Assembly (NCBI GenBank): GCA_031257135.1
Contig: JAIRPH010000157.1
Coordinates: 1-5,021, forward strand
Direction of reading: 5' to 3'
DNA: 5,021 nucleotides
DNA from: Spirochaetaceae bacterium
GTDB lineage: Bacteria; Spirochaetota; Spirochaetia; Treponematales; Breznakiellaceae
Shown: piece by piece, positions 1 to 5,021 of the stretch
Layout of the letters: the number at the start of each line of letters is the position of its first letter
How positions within the stretch are numbered: position 1 is the stretch's first letter
Program-made: the position numbers and the translations under genes
Notes under the pieces: model-generated
What the model was told of the DNA's origin: nothing
The model's database searches: none
The model's input: the letters and a program-made list of their open reading frames with translations, nothing else

Positions 1-1334
1 AGATTATCATTCTAAGCCATTACGATGAATTTTCTTACGCTCAAGAAGCGATTAAACTAGGAGCGTTCCGGTATATCCTGAAATCTGAACTGACCAAAAC
101 GAATCTCGAAACCGTTTTAAAATCCCTCGACGTAAGCTCAGACGATCCTGATCCGCCGGAGCAAAAAAACGGTTGGAAAAAACAATGGGAAACCGCTATT
201 GAAACGTATATGCTGTCTACATTTTTAGAGCGGAAAGACGATTCCAGCAGACTGAAAACAGCCTTGCCTCTGCCGGAGGCTGATTCGGAAATGCCTGAAT
301 GTGCGGTGTTCAGCGTATCATGCAGAACAGCTTCGCTACCGAATGACGCGTGGGAAAAATTTCCTAAAACAATTACCGTTCTGTTTGAAGAAGCCTTCAG
401 CGGTATGGCGGGAAAAGGACGCTATTATAACCATAACTTTCACTTTATCGGCATCGCGCCCGGGACTAACGCAGAAAAGATACACACCGCCTGCGTACAG
501 ATAGTAAAAAATGTACGGCAGTATTACGATGTGCTTCTTTTTATCGGCGCGAGTTCTTTGGGCGTCCTCGCCGATTGGGAGCGTCTCCTACAAGAAGCTC
601 ATGACGCGCGTATCGGATGCTTTTTCTCCGCAAAAATCTTCGTCGCCCTGTTCAATGGAACCCACGTCCCCGATAAAAAATCTGAAAAAAGAAGTTTCAT
701 CAGTTATGCAAAACTTGTTGAATTAATCGAAGCCAACCAAAAAGAAGCAATGCTTGAGTATATCCAAAATATGTTCCGGGAATTGAGGGCAGGTAAAAAT
801 TATACGGCGGTGCATGAAACGTTCATAGATTTTCTCTCCATCGGAAAACTCATTCACGAAAAATTTCAGCTTGAAGGCAAAGCGTCGCTGAGTGAAGATA
901 AATTCAAACACGATACCTTTTTCAATCTGCCTTTCATCGGCGATGTAGAGCTGTATATCTATGAACTCTATCTTTCCCTCCTTTCCACAAAACAGAACGG
1001 TACCGCAAGTTATTCTCATATCGTAAAAAAATGTATTGATTTTATCCACAGCGATTATGAACACAATATCGGTTTAGCTGAAGCCGCCAAAAACGCCGGA
1101 GTAAGCCACAGTTATCTCTCGTTTATTTTTAAACAGGAAACCGGCGTCAACTTCAACGCCGCGCTTGCTCAGTACCGGATAGAGCAGGCGAAAAAACTGC
1201 TTACCGCTACGGGACTGCGGATATACCAAATCGCGGAAAAAGTCGGTTTCTCAACGCCCTACTATTTCAGCAAAGTGTTCAAAGAACTGTCAGGCTACAC
1301 CTGCAAAGAATACCGGGATAAAAACGGCGGATGA
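1..1334 (+). CDS. AraC-type (YesN-like) response regulator, 5'-truncated by the window edge
   Basis: This is a two-component response regulator that binds DNA through a C-terminal AraC/XylS domain. The reading frame starts at base 3 and is open to the left edge, giving 443 visible residues; the ATG at 210 is internal. Visible residues 1-42 are the C-terminal half of a receiver domain: the beta-4 stretch IIILSHYDEF with the switch Ser5, then GAFRYILK with the conserved Lys27. The phospho-accepting Asp lies outside the window. Residues around 180-215 (LFIGASSL, then an EAHDARIGCFF stretch) resemble the middle region of YesN-type regulators. Residues 339-443 carry two helix-turn-helix units (GLAEAAKNAGVSHSYLSFIF and IYQIAEKVGFSTPYYFSKVF) and end in GYTCKEYR, where the family usually has Pro instead of Cys. 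YesN relatives usually have around 500 or more residues, so roughly 70-80 are missing. Such regulators often control sugar uptake with a partner sensor kinase; the target here is unknown. Confidence 0.93.
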   Translation, partial: IIILSHYDEFSYAQEAIKLGAFRYILKSELTKTNLETVLKSLDVSSDDPDPPEQKNGWKKQWETAIETYMLSTFLERKDDSSRLKTALPLPEADSEMPECAVFSVSCRTASLPNDAWEKFPKTITVLFEEAFSGMAGKGRYYNHNFHFIGIAPGTNAEKIHTACVQIVKNVRQYYDVLLFIGASSLGVLADWERLLQEAHDARIGCFFSAKIFVALFNGTHVPDKKSEKRSFISYAKLVELIEANQKEAMLEYIQNMFRELRAGKNYTAVHETFIDFLSIGKLIHEKFQLEGKASLSEDKFKHDTFFNLPFIGDVELYIYELYLSLLSTKQNGTASYSHIVKKCIDFIHSDYEHNIGLAEAAKNAGVSHSYLSFIFKQETGVNFNAALAQYRIEQAKKLLTATGLRIYQIAEKVGFSTPYYFSKVFKELSGYTCKEYRDKNGG

Positions 1335-1351
1335 TCTTCCCACCGCGCCGT
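1324..1351 (-). terminator. Possible intrinsic terminator of the purA-MFS-mobA operon
   Basis: A perfect 6-base inverted repeat, ACGGCG at 1324-1329 and CGCCGT at 1346-1351, encloses a 16-base loop. Read on the minus strand it lies just after the mobA stop, and its second arm runs into five T (1324-1320, the first being part of the stem). This is the form of a rho-independent terminator, although the stem is short and the loop long. The hairpin overlaps the last codons of the convergent regulator gene. On the plus strand a five-T run at 1358-1362 follows after a 6-base gap, so weak bidirectional action is possible. Confidence 0.4.
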
Positions 1352-1354
1352 ATC

Positions 1355-1945
1355 TCATTTTTCCGCCTGCATAAGTTCAGCGCGCGCTAAATCTTCCTGA
1401 TAATTGATGTTGAAAAACATCGGCGCAGGATACTTTTCCGCGACTTCCGGTTCCACAACGCGCAGACGCAAAGCCTCCAGCAAAAGGCTTATCTTGTATT
1501 CCCCGCGCAGTAAAGCCGCGCGTATCGGCTCAAGACAAGACTTGCCGAAAAACGAATTAAACGGCTCATACAAGCCGTCAGACCGCCGGAAAACGCAGGC
1601 GTCCGCAGAACCTTCAGCGGTTACAATCCCGCGGATATACCGGATATACTCAGCCGATAAAAACGGCATATCGCAGGCCGTCACATACAGATAATCGCTC
1701 CCGCAAACCTCCAGCCCCCGGTAAATGCCCGCAAGCGGACCCGCCCCGATGCCGTCAGATACAACCCGGACATTCCCGCACATAACCGGCTTATTGCTGG
1801 ATATGATCACTTCGCTAAACAGAGAACCTAACTCGACAACAAGACGCTCAAGCACGCTCGCGCCGTTCAGCTCAAGCCCCTTCTTGTCATACCCCATGCG
1901 AGTACTCTTGCCGCCAGCCAAAATTAACGCGCTGTCAGCCCTCAT
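1355..1945 (-). CDS. mobA: Molybdenum cofactor guanylyltransferase MobA
   Basis: MobA transfers GMP from GTP to molybdopterin-molybdenum, making the guanine dinucleotide cofactor used by DMSO-reductase-family enzymes such as formate dehydrogenases; it acts in the cytoplasm. The 196-residue length fits the family. The N-terminus has the nucleotide-binding signature LAGGKSTRMG (residues 9-18) followed by DKK, GPLAGI at 69-74, and CDMPF at 91-95, whose Asp92 corresponds to the metal-binding Asp. FFNINYQEDL near the C-terminus matches the family's FNINTPEDL motif. The ATG lies inside the end of the upstream MFS gene (11-base overlap), which suggests translational coupling. The frame ends in TGA, 20 bases from the stop of the convergent regulator. 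Related NTP-transferases such as MocA (cytidylyl) are less likely because GPLAGI and the C-terminal FNIN motif are MobA-like. No molybdoenzyme is visible in the window. Confidence 0.9.
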   Translation of the reverse strand: MRADSALILAGGKSTRMGYDKKGLELNGASVLERLVVELGSLFSEVIISSNKPVMCGNVRVVSDGIGAGPLAGIYRGLEVCGSDYLYVTACDMPFLSAEYIRYIRGIVTAEGSADACVFRRSDGLYEPFNSFFGKSCLEPIRAALLRGEYKISLLLEALRLRVVEPEVAEKYPAPMFFNINYQEDLARAELMQAEK

Positions 1946-3119
1946 CCTTCGCGCCCTCCTTCAACAGCAACACTCCGCATCCCAAAAATATCGGAAATAC
2001 CGCCGCGGTAAAAAGCCCAGCCTTCAAAGCGGTAAACTTCATCACGAATCCGACAACGCCGGGACCTAAACCGCATCCGCCGTCTCCGGCTAAAGCTAAT
2101 ACCGCAAACATCCCGGTTCCGCCGAACGGAAAAATCCTCGACGCCAGCGTAAACGTCCCGGGCCACATAATCCCTACGGAAAGCCCGCACACAGCGCATC
2201 CCCCAAGAGATAATAACGGATACGGCGAAATTACCGTAATAAGATAACTCGCAAAACATAACCCGGCGGAAGCAAGCAATGCTTTCTCAAGGGACAGTTC
2301 TTCTTTCCTCGTACCGAAATATACCCGGCTTAAACCCATAAGAACAGCAAACGTGCAGGGTCCAAGCAAATCTCCTAAGGTCTTGGAAACGCCTAAACCG
2401 GTTTCGGCGAAAAACGACGCCCATTGACACATAGCCTGTTCCGCCGCGCCCGCGCACATCATCATCAAAAATATATATAAAAACGTCCGCCGTCTGAGCA
2501 ATACCCGCAATGGCGTCTGAGCCGCGCCTGACTCCACAAGCGGACGCAACGGCGCGCGCAGAAACAATACCGCGCTCGCCAGCGGAACTATAGCCCAAAG
2601 CAGAGAAAGCCAACGCCACCTATCGACTCCGGCAGTAGAAAAGTAACAAGTAGATAGAATAACTACTCCCACAAAACCCCAGCAGTAAAACGAATGTAAA
2701 AGACTCATCGCCGCGCTTTTGTTTTCAAGGGGCAGAGCCTCGATGATAGGACTCACAATCACTTCCAGCAGTCCGCCGCCGACCGCGCTCACTACAGAAG
2801 CTATAACCAAACCGAGGTACGGGTCTTCCAGCGCAAAAGGCAGAACGCCTAAAAAAACGAAACCGGCCGCGCAAAATACGCCCGCGCTTACCGCCGCTGA
2901 CCGATACCCGATGCGGTCAACAAAACGCGCCGCTATCAAATCCGTCAAAAGCTGTACCCCGAAATTCAGCGATATAAGCAGAGCGAGACGCCCTAAATCT
3001 ATATCAAACTGCCGCTGAAACGCGGTAAACAGCAGTGGACTGAAATTGTTCACTACCGCCTGACTTATCACCCCGAGATAACAAGCCCTCTGAGCGCGCC
3101 GGTACGTTACTTGTATCAC
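1935..3119 (-). CDS. Major facilitator superfamily transporter, substrate unknown
   Basis: This is a 394-residue integral membrane transporter of the major facilitator superfamily, rich in Leu, Ala, Val and Gly, with about twelve hydrophobic segments. The loop between helices 2 and 3 holds the MFS motif A in the form FVDRIGYR (Asp68, Arg69, Gly71, Arg73). HSFYCWGFVGV, around residue 143, resembles the helix-5 region of sugar/fucose-permease-like MFS proteins of anaerobes, but no substrate residue can be assigned. A basic loop around residues 190-212 separates the two six-helix halves. The start is GTG (bases 3117-3119), preceded by an AAAGGG ribosome-binding site 6 bases upstream. It lies 28 bases after purA and overlaps mobA by 11 bases, so it is probably an operon member. 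The context suggests a substrate linked to purine or cofactor metabolism, but this is only inference; a sugar exporter or importer is equally possible. Confidence 0.85.
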   Translation of the reverse strand: MIQVTYRRAQRACYLGVISQAVVNNFSPLLFTAFQRQFDIDLGRLALLISLNFGVQLLTDLIAARFVDRIGYRSAAVSAGVFCAAGFVFLGVLPFALEDPYLGLVIASVVSAVGGGLLEVIVSPIIEALPLENKSAAMSLLHSFYCWGFVGVVILSTCYFSTAGVDRWRWLSLLWAIVPLASAVLFLRAPLRPLVESGAAQTPLRVLLRRRTFLYIFLMMMCAGAAEQAMCQWASFFAETGLGVSKTLGDLLGPCTFAVLMGLSRVYFGTRKEELSLEKALLASAGLCFASYLITVISPYPLLSLGGCAVCGLSVGIMWPGTFTLASRIFPFGGTGMFAVLALAGDGGCGLGPGVVGFVMKFTALKAGLFTAAVFPIFLGCGVLLLKEGAKDEG

Positions 3120-3147
3120 ACGCGCCCTTTTACAGCCGATGCCTTTT

Positions 3148-4383
3148 CTATTTCGTCCACTTCGTCCACGGGTTTTTCCTGATAATCGTTTCTTTGCGGT
3201 CGTAGCCTACGGATACGATGTCGATGGAAGTCTCGCAGAAACGCTCAATGAATTCGATGTATTCCATAGCGGCTACCGGGAATTCTTCATAAGTAAGCGC
3301 GCCGGAAAGCGGCTTCTTCCAGCCCTGAAAACTGCGAAGCACCGGCTTGGCATTGTTCAAGGCTTCAATAGACGCGGGAAAGGTTTCCATCATCTTGTCG
3401 CCGATGCGGTAGGCGATGCAGGCTTTCACCTCGTCCAGCGTATCGTATACGTCCAGATGAGTCATCACCAGAGAATCAATGGAATTAGTGAGACAGGCAT
3501 ACCGAAGGGCAACCAAGTCCAGATACCCGCAACGGCGGGGGCGGCCGGTGGTTACTCCGTATTCCCGTCCGGTATCCCGGACAAACCGGCATAGATCGTC
3601 TTCGGAATCGGGATCGAACTCGCTCGGAAACGGACCGTTTCCGACTCTGGTAGAGTAGGCTTTGAAGACGCCCAGCACCTTGTCCAACGCCCGGGGACCA
3701 ACACAGCCGCCGATTGCCGCTCCGGCCGCGCAGGAAACCCCGCTGGATACGAAAGGATATGTCCCCAAATCGAGGTCGAGAAGCGTTCCTTGAGCGCCTT
3801 CAAAAAGAATCTGCGAATTTTTCCGGTGAACCAGATACGTTGACAGATCGATGGACATAGCAAGAAGCCTATCGATGTAACATTCGAGAAAATCCTGATC
3901 CGCCTTATCCAGTTCCTTGAGTTTATCCTGCCACATAAGGTCTGCAATCCGAATTCCATTCCGGTCGCTTTTCATGGAATAGGTGATGCCGATGCCTCGT
4001 CCGGTAGTGCCGATAGGCTTTTTCCGGGCGGCGTCTCGGTCCCGGTCAATCTGAATATACCGGGGAAGCACGATATGGGCGCGGTCGGAAATAAACACTC
4101 GTCCCGTCGTATCGATCCCCCGCTCTTGGAGCATGGCAAGTTCGCCGAACAACGCCGCCGGATCAATCACCATGCCAGCCCCTAGAATGACCATTTTATC
4201 GGGATAGAGAATCCCCGACGGGATAAGGTGCAGAGCGTACTCTTCATTTCCGATGACAATCGTATGCCCCGCATTAGCTCCGCCTGAGAAACGGACGATG
4301 ATTTGCGCCTCTTTTGCCAAATAATCTACGATTTTTCCCTTTCCCTCATCACCCCATTGAGCGCCGATAACAACTACTTTCAT
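3148..4383 (-). CDS. purA: Adenylosuccinate synthetase
   Basis: PurA condenses IMP with aspartate using GTP to give adenylosuccinate, the first committed step from IMP to AMP, in the cytoplasm. The 411-residue product has the P-loop-like GDEGKGK (residues 11-17) with catalytic Asp12, SGGANAGHT with catalytic His40, IGTTGRGIG (124-132) in the IMP-binding region, FEGAQGTLLD (194 onward), KAYSTRVGNGPFP, and the TTGRPRRCGYLD segment that binds IMP and GTP. The C-terminus has SVGYDRKETI, the equivalent of the family's STGPDRTETM. Bacterial PurA is usually about 420-432 residues. The segment between RIADL and FEGAQG has 44 residues here against roughly 70 in E. coli, so the protein has an internal shortening while all named active-site motifs are kept. 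The extreme C-terminus carries a duplicated WTK. The ATG has a GAAGGAC ribosome-binding site 4 bases upstream. It heads the purA-MFS-mobA operon. Confidence 0.96.
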   Translation of the reverse strand: MKVVVIGAQWGDEGKGKIVDYLAKEAQIIVRFSGGANAGHTIVIGNEEYALHLIPSGILYPDKMVILGAGMVIDPAALFGELAMLQERGIDTTGRVFISDRAHIVLPRYIQIDRDRDAARKKPIGTTGRGIGITYSMKSDRNGIRIADLMWQDKLKELDKADQDFLECYIDRLLAMSIDLSTYLVHRKNSQILFEGAQGTLLDLDLGTYPFVSSGVSCAAGAAIGGCVGPRALDKVLGVFKAYSTRVGNGPFPSEFDPDSEDDLCRFVRDTGREYGVTTGRPRRCGYLDLVALRYACLTNSIDSLVMTHLDVYDTLDEVKACIAYRIGDKMMETFPASIEALNNAKPVLRSFQGWKKPLSGALTYEEFPVAAMEYIEFIERFCETSIDIVSVGYDRKETIIRKNPWTKWTK

Positions 4384-4394
4384 ATTAGTCCTTC

Positions 4395-4408
4395 ATACTA
4401 TCAGTATA
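4395..4408 (-). promoter_or_regulatory. Possible weak -10 element and small palindrome ahead of purA
   Basis: On the minus strand the leader of purA contains TATACT (4403-4408), five of six matches to the -10 consensus, placing a start point about 12 bases before the ATG. It overlaps a 13-base palindrome, ATACT-ATC-AGTAT on the plus strand (4395-4407). No good -35 element lies at the right spacing, so this could be a weak purA promoter, an operator, or chance. Transcription reading through from the tRNA promoter is an alternative source of purA mRNA. Confidence 0.25.
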
Positions 4409-4433
4409 CAAACTCGGGCTTAAAAAAATCTTT

Positions 4434-4507
4434 CACGACACGAGGGACTCGAACCCCCTACCTGTTGCTTAGAAGGCAACTGCTCTATCCGGGTGAGCTA
4501 GTGTCGC
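4434..4507 (-). tRNA. tRNA-Arg (anticodon UCU)
   Basis: A complete cloverleaf folds on the minus strand. The acceptor strands are GCGACAC and GTGTCGT, pairing over seven positions with a terminal G1-U72 wobble, and the discriminator base is G. The D-arm is GCTC/GAGC with a nine-base loop containing GG. The anticodon stem is GTTGC/GCAAC with loop CTTCTAA, so the anticodon is TCT (bases 4471-4473), decoding AGA and AGG. The variable loop is AGGTA. The T-arm stem is GGGGG/CCCTC with loop TTCGAGT. The 3' CCA is not encoded and must be added after transcription. A seven-T run follows 5 bases after the end, but no separate hairpin precedes it. The gene lies 50 bases upstream of purA on the same strand, so a tRNA-mRNA co-transcript is possible. 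Confidence 0.96.
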
Positions 4508-4515
4508 ATTCTTCT

Positions 4516-4544
4516 ATAATATCATAAATCGGTATGAAGCGCAA
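4516..4544 (-). promoter_or_regulatory. Extended -10 promoter of the tRNA-Arg gene
   Basis: On the minus strand, TATTAT (4516-4521; five of six matches to the consensus) is preceded by TGA, giving the TGn extended -10 motif. A 17-base spacer leads to TTGCGC (4539-4544), which shares only the first three bases with the -35 consensus. Eight bases separate the -10 box from the first tRNA base, so transcription would start at or very near the mature 5' end. This may also drive purA and the genes after it by read-through. Confidence 0.6.
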
Positions 4545-4550
4545 TCACCG

Positions 4551-4591
4551 GAAGCCCTTTGGAAGATTTTTTTACCGCGTTAGAGGGCTTC
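4551..4591 (-). repeat. 8-base inverted repeat at the 3' end of the SUMF1-type gene, possible terminator
   Basis: GAAGCCCT at 4551-4558 and AGGGCTTC at 4584-4591 are perfect complements and enclose a 25-base loop. On the minus strand the first arm overlaps the TGA stop of the SUMF1-type gene and the stem would form in its 3' end, before the tRNA promoter. No T-run follows the second arm on the minus strand; instead a seven-base A run (T on the plus strand, 4567-4573) lies within the loop. It is a plausible transcript-ending or RNA-stabilising hairpin but not a classic intrinsic terminator. Confidence 0.4.
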
Positions 4592-5021
4592 AAGATTCCG
4601 CTTCCGCAATGGGGAGAAGCAGGCGGAAACCGACGTCCCCGCCCCGATACGCAGGGACGTCATGGTTCCGGGATGCAGACCGCAGACTCCGGGCGGAGTA
4701 GTTCCAGCTTCCGCCCCGAATAACCCGGTTTACGCCGGATGCCGGACCTACAGGGTCCTGCTGAACCGTAATAGGATACTCCCCGAACCAATCCCAGCAC
4801 CATTCATATACGTTTCCGTGCATATCGTACAAGCCCCAGGGATTTGCCGGAAAGGTTCCTACCGGGACGGTTTTCTGCCGATAGACGCCCCGGGGAATAT
4901 CAGCGGTTCCGTTGTAGTTCGCCTGATCCGCCGCGATCCGCGTTCCGGTGGAAAAGGGCGTTCCGGTTCCGGCGCGGCAGGCGTATTCCCATTCCGCCTC
5001 TGTCGGGAGGCGGTAGCCCGT
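4590..5021 (-). CDS. SUMF1/FGE-fold protein lacking the FGE cysteines, 5'-truncated by the window edge
   Basis: The frame is open to the right edge, giving the last 143 residues of a protein with the formylglycine-generating-enzyme (SUMF1) fold. Family motifs appear in order: GYRLPTEAEWEYACRAG (residues 2-18), DQANYNG, YRQKTVPVG, PWGLYDMHGNVYEWCWDW (61-78), DPVGP, RGGSW (102-106), and GFRLLLP (131-137), followed by a short AEAES tail. True sulfatase-activating FGE has two catalytic cysteines shortly after RGGS (Cys336 and Cys341 in the human enzyme); here those positions are Tyr108 and Leu113, so formylglycine generation is not expected. Proteins of this type act as ligand-binding, kinase-linked or variable C-type-lectin-fold modules, and many are present in treponemes and cyanobacteria. 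The N-terminal part, including any signal peptide or kinase domain, is outside the window, so location and role cannot be decided. An internal TTG at 4832 could be mistaken for a start, but the family motifs continue upstream of it. Confidence 0.92.
   Translation of the reverse strand, partial: TGYRLPTEAEWEYACRAGTGTPFSTGTRIAADQANYNGTADIPRGVYRQKTVPVGTFPANPWGLYDMHGNVYEWCWDWFGEYPITVQQDPVGPASGVNRVIRGGSWNYSARSLRSASRNHDVPAYRGGDVGFRLLLPIAEAES

Noticed and set aside
723..1064. A minus-strand reading frame of 113 codons
   Set aside because: It is antisense to the regulator gene, and no domain or ribosome-binding context supports it.
210..1334. A complete 374-residue AraC-type protein starting at the ATG at 210
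   Set aside because: The same frame is open to the left edge and encodes a clear receiver-domain C-terminal half (ILSHYDEF, YILK) upstream, so the ATG is internal.
3139..3594. A plus-strand reading frame of 151 codons opposite purA
   Set aside because: It lies antisense within purA, which is firmly identified; the product is low-complexity shadow translation.
4303..4527. A plus-strand reading frame of 74 codons
   Set aside because: It crosses the tRNA-Arg gene and the purA start on the other strand, and its product shows no recognisable domain.
4590..4832. An 80-residue small protein starting at the TTG at 4832
   Set aside because: The frame continues upstream to the window edge with unmistakable SUMF1 motifs (RLPTEAEWEYACRAG), so this is the end of a longer gene.
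4590..5021. Sulfatase-activating formylglycine-generating enzyme
   Set aside because: The two catalytic cysteines shortly after RGGS are replaced by Tyr and Leu, so enzyme activity of that type is not supported.
1..5021. CRISPR array, insertion sequence, prophage or toxin-antitoxin system
   Set aside because: No regularly spaced direct repeats, transposase or phage motifs, or paired small genes are seen; the window is densely filled by identified genes.

Overview
The window looks like chromosomal DNA of an anaerobic, host- or gut-associated bacterium. The gene set fits a spirochaete of the Treponema type best: a YesN-like response regulator, a non-catalytic SUMF1-type protein, MobA and a PurA with an unusually short internal region. 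A clostridial relative cannot be excluded from the sequence alone. Base composition looks even across the window, and no transposase, integrase, phage gene, CRISPR array or plasmid function is visible.

Layout: (1) Positions 1-1334, plus strand: the 3' part of a response regulator with the C-terminal half of a receiver domain, a middle region and an AraC-type DNA-binding domain. Its frame is open to the left window edge, so the methionine at 210 is internal. (2) Positions 1355-4383, minus strand, in transcription order: purA (adenylosuccinate synthetase), a 12-helix MFS transporter starting with GTG, and mobA (molybdenum cofactor guanylyltransferase). The gaps are 28 bases (purA to MFS) and an 11-base overlap (MFS to mobA), so this is very probably one operon. 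It converges on the regulator, and a hairpin with a T-run on the minus strand lies at the junction. (3) Positions 4434-4507, minus strand: a complete tRNA-Arg(UCU) gene with a good extended -10 promoter. It sits 50 bases upstream of purA and may be co-transcribed with it. (4) Positions 4590-5021, minus strand: the C-terminal part of a SUMF1/formylglycine-generating-enzyme-fold protein that runs off the right edge.

How the genes work together: PurA commits IMP to AMP synthesis using GTP, and MobA uses GTP to make the guanine dinucleotide form of the molybdenum cofactor. The transporter between them has no identifiable substrate. The regulator probably belongs to a separate two-component system whose kinase lies outside the window.

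No clearly new system is present. The most interesting points are the SUMF1-type C-terminus, which lacks both FGE catalytic cysteines and resembles the variable-region architecture of diversity-generating retroelement targets, and the PurA that lacks roughly 25 residues in one internal segment.
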